From assembly GCF_905397285.1 (NCBI RefSeq), contig NZ_CAJPUX010000001.1:1736001-1800000 (forward strand): DNA of 64,000 nucleotides, in the 5' to 3' direction. Shown here piece by piece: positions 63,665 through 64,000 of this stretch. This DNA comes from Cupriavidus plantarum. GTDB lineage: Bacteria; Pseudomonadota; Gammaproteobacteria; Burkholderiales; Burkholderiaceae. Positions within the stretch are counted from its first letter, which is position 1. Every line of letters begins with the position of its first letter. The translations under genes were made by a program, and so were the position numbers. Below the pieces are notes generated by a model. That model ran no database searches. It was not told the origin of the DNA and was given only the letters and a program-made list of their open reading frames with translations.

Positions 63665-63726
63665 CCGCACCTGACGCGCCACATTTGCGCGCCGACGCAC
63701 AGAGCACACCACGATTCCGTAACAGG

Positions 63727-63852
63727 ATGTCACCATCCGTCGGACAACGTCCGATAGGGACGCTCCCGATTGCCTGCTATCGTTGCGGCACACCGTTAGT
63801 GCCGTGGGGAGCATGGAAGGCAATCCAAGGGAGACCTTACGCCACGCGGTGA
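63727..63852 (+). other. Hairpin-rich segment with a 41-codon open frame
   Basis: The frame from the ATG at 63727 would encode a small basic peptide with one CxxC pair (IACYRCGTPLVPWG). The same DNA contains nested inverted repeats: GATTGCCT (63768-63775) with AGGCAATC (63818-63825) around CGGCAC (63786-63791) and GTGCCG (63799-63804), plus a TCGGAC/GTCCGA hairpin (63740-63754). It may be a small protein, a structured leader or a small RNA. No good Shine-Dalgarno or terminator is visible. Confidence 0.35.
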
Positions 63853-63978
63853 ACAGCGCCCGACATTGCACAGGATTTGCCCGCGAATTCGCTCAATTGC
63901 CGCCGTGCGCTGGCGATATACTTCCGCTGTCCGCGCCGCAGCACGGCACGGACGCCGACGACTTAATTTCGAGATTGC

Positions 63979-64000
63979 ATGCCGACAGATCTACACGCCT
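63979..64000 (+). CDS. Possible start of the next gene, cut by window end
   Basis: An ATG at 63979 opens a frame MPTDLHA that runs off the window. Only seven codons are visible, and the upstream sequence shows no strong ribosome site, so neither the gene nor its identity can be confirmed. Confidence 0.25.

Overview
The window is high-GC bacterial chromosome, densely coded, with no rRNA, tRNA, insertion sequence, prophage or CRISPR array that I could recognise. Gene content points to a betaproteobacterium of the Burkholderiaceae, most like Cupriavidus: a Bug/TctC-type receptor, a DUF4148 protein, a long beta-oxidation operon, a complete pqqABCDE cluster, and Liv-type ABC and TRAP transport operons. 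The genus is inferred from gene families, not from a database match.

Layout. 1-5.5 kb: the 3' end of an Lhr-type helicase, an exported epoxide hydrolase, a Bug receptor with a YbgC-type thioesterase, an HSL-type esterase and a macro-domain protein. 5.5-15.8 kb: a nine-gene leftward fatty-acid/acyl-CoA degradation operon (FadB-type enzyme, nicotinamidase, thiolase, acyl-CoA dehydrogenase, SDR, thioesterase, CurA-type reductase, SDR, alpha/beta hydrolase) with a good promoter and a palindromic operator at its head. 16.2-17.7 kb: an amino-acid permease. 17.7-20.9 kb: a leftward operon of two ferritin-like proteins and a DUF1264 lipoprotein, ending in a 15-bp tandem repeat and a phosphatidylserine decarboxylase remnant. 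21.7-28.4 kb: an acyl-CoA ligase with a complete Liv-type ABC transporter. 28.5-32.4 kb: SelO, MsrB, YciB, BolA and a parvulin. 33-36 kb: an NCS1 transporter, an Asp/Glu/hydantoin racemase and a GntR/FCD regulator with likely operators. 36.1-39.3 kb: pqqABCDE with an intrinsic terminator after pqqA. 39.4-42.4 kb: a prolyl-aminopeptidase-like hydrolase with a LysR regulator, divergent from an Old Yellow Enzyme. 43.3-49.6 kb: envelope genes, namely a DUF4148 protein, a three-gene OmpA-lipoprotein/membrane/VWA-like cassette and a CAP-domain protein. 49.8-56.5 kb: an M19 dipeptidase, a Fic protein and purL. 56.7-61.8 kb: a MarR-like regulator divergent from a TRAP transporter with a D-amino-acid dehydrogenase-like flavoenzyme. 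61.9-63.7 kb: a bifunctional NAD(P)HX repair enzyme. The last 340 bases hold a hairpin-rich stretch with a tiny open frame and possibly the first codons of the next gene.

How the genes work together. Much of the window serves carboxylic-acid and nitrogen catabolism. One candidate operator, GAAC-RAY-CGTNC, occurs at three places: before the beta-oxidation operon, before the acyl-CoA ligase/ABC operon, and between the esterase and the macro-domain gene. This suggests one regulator may link uptake and activation to beta-oxidation. The NCS1/racemase/GntR set looks like a hydantoin or nucleobase-derivative module under local repression. The best candidates for undescribed biology are the diiron-type ferritin-like pair with the DUF1264 lipoprotein and the OmpA/membrane/VWA-like cassette.
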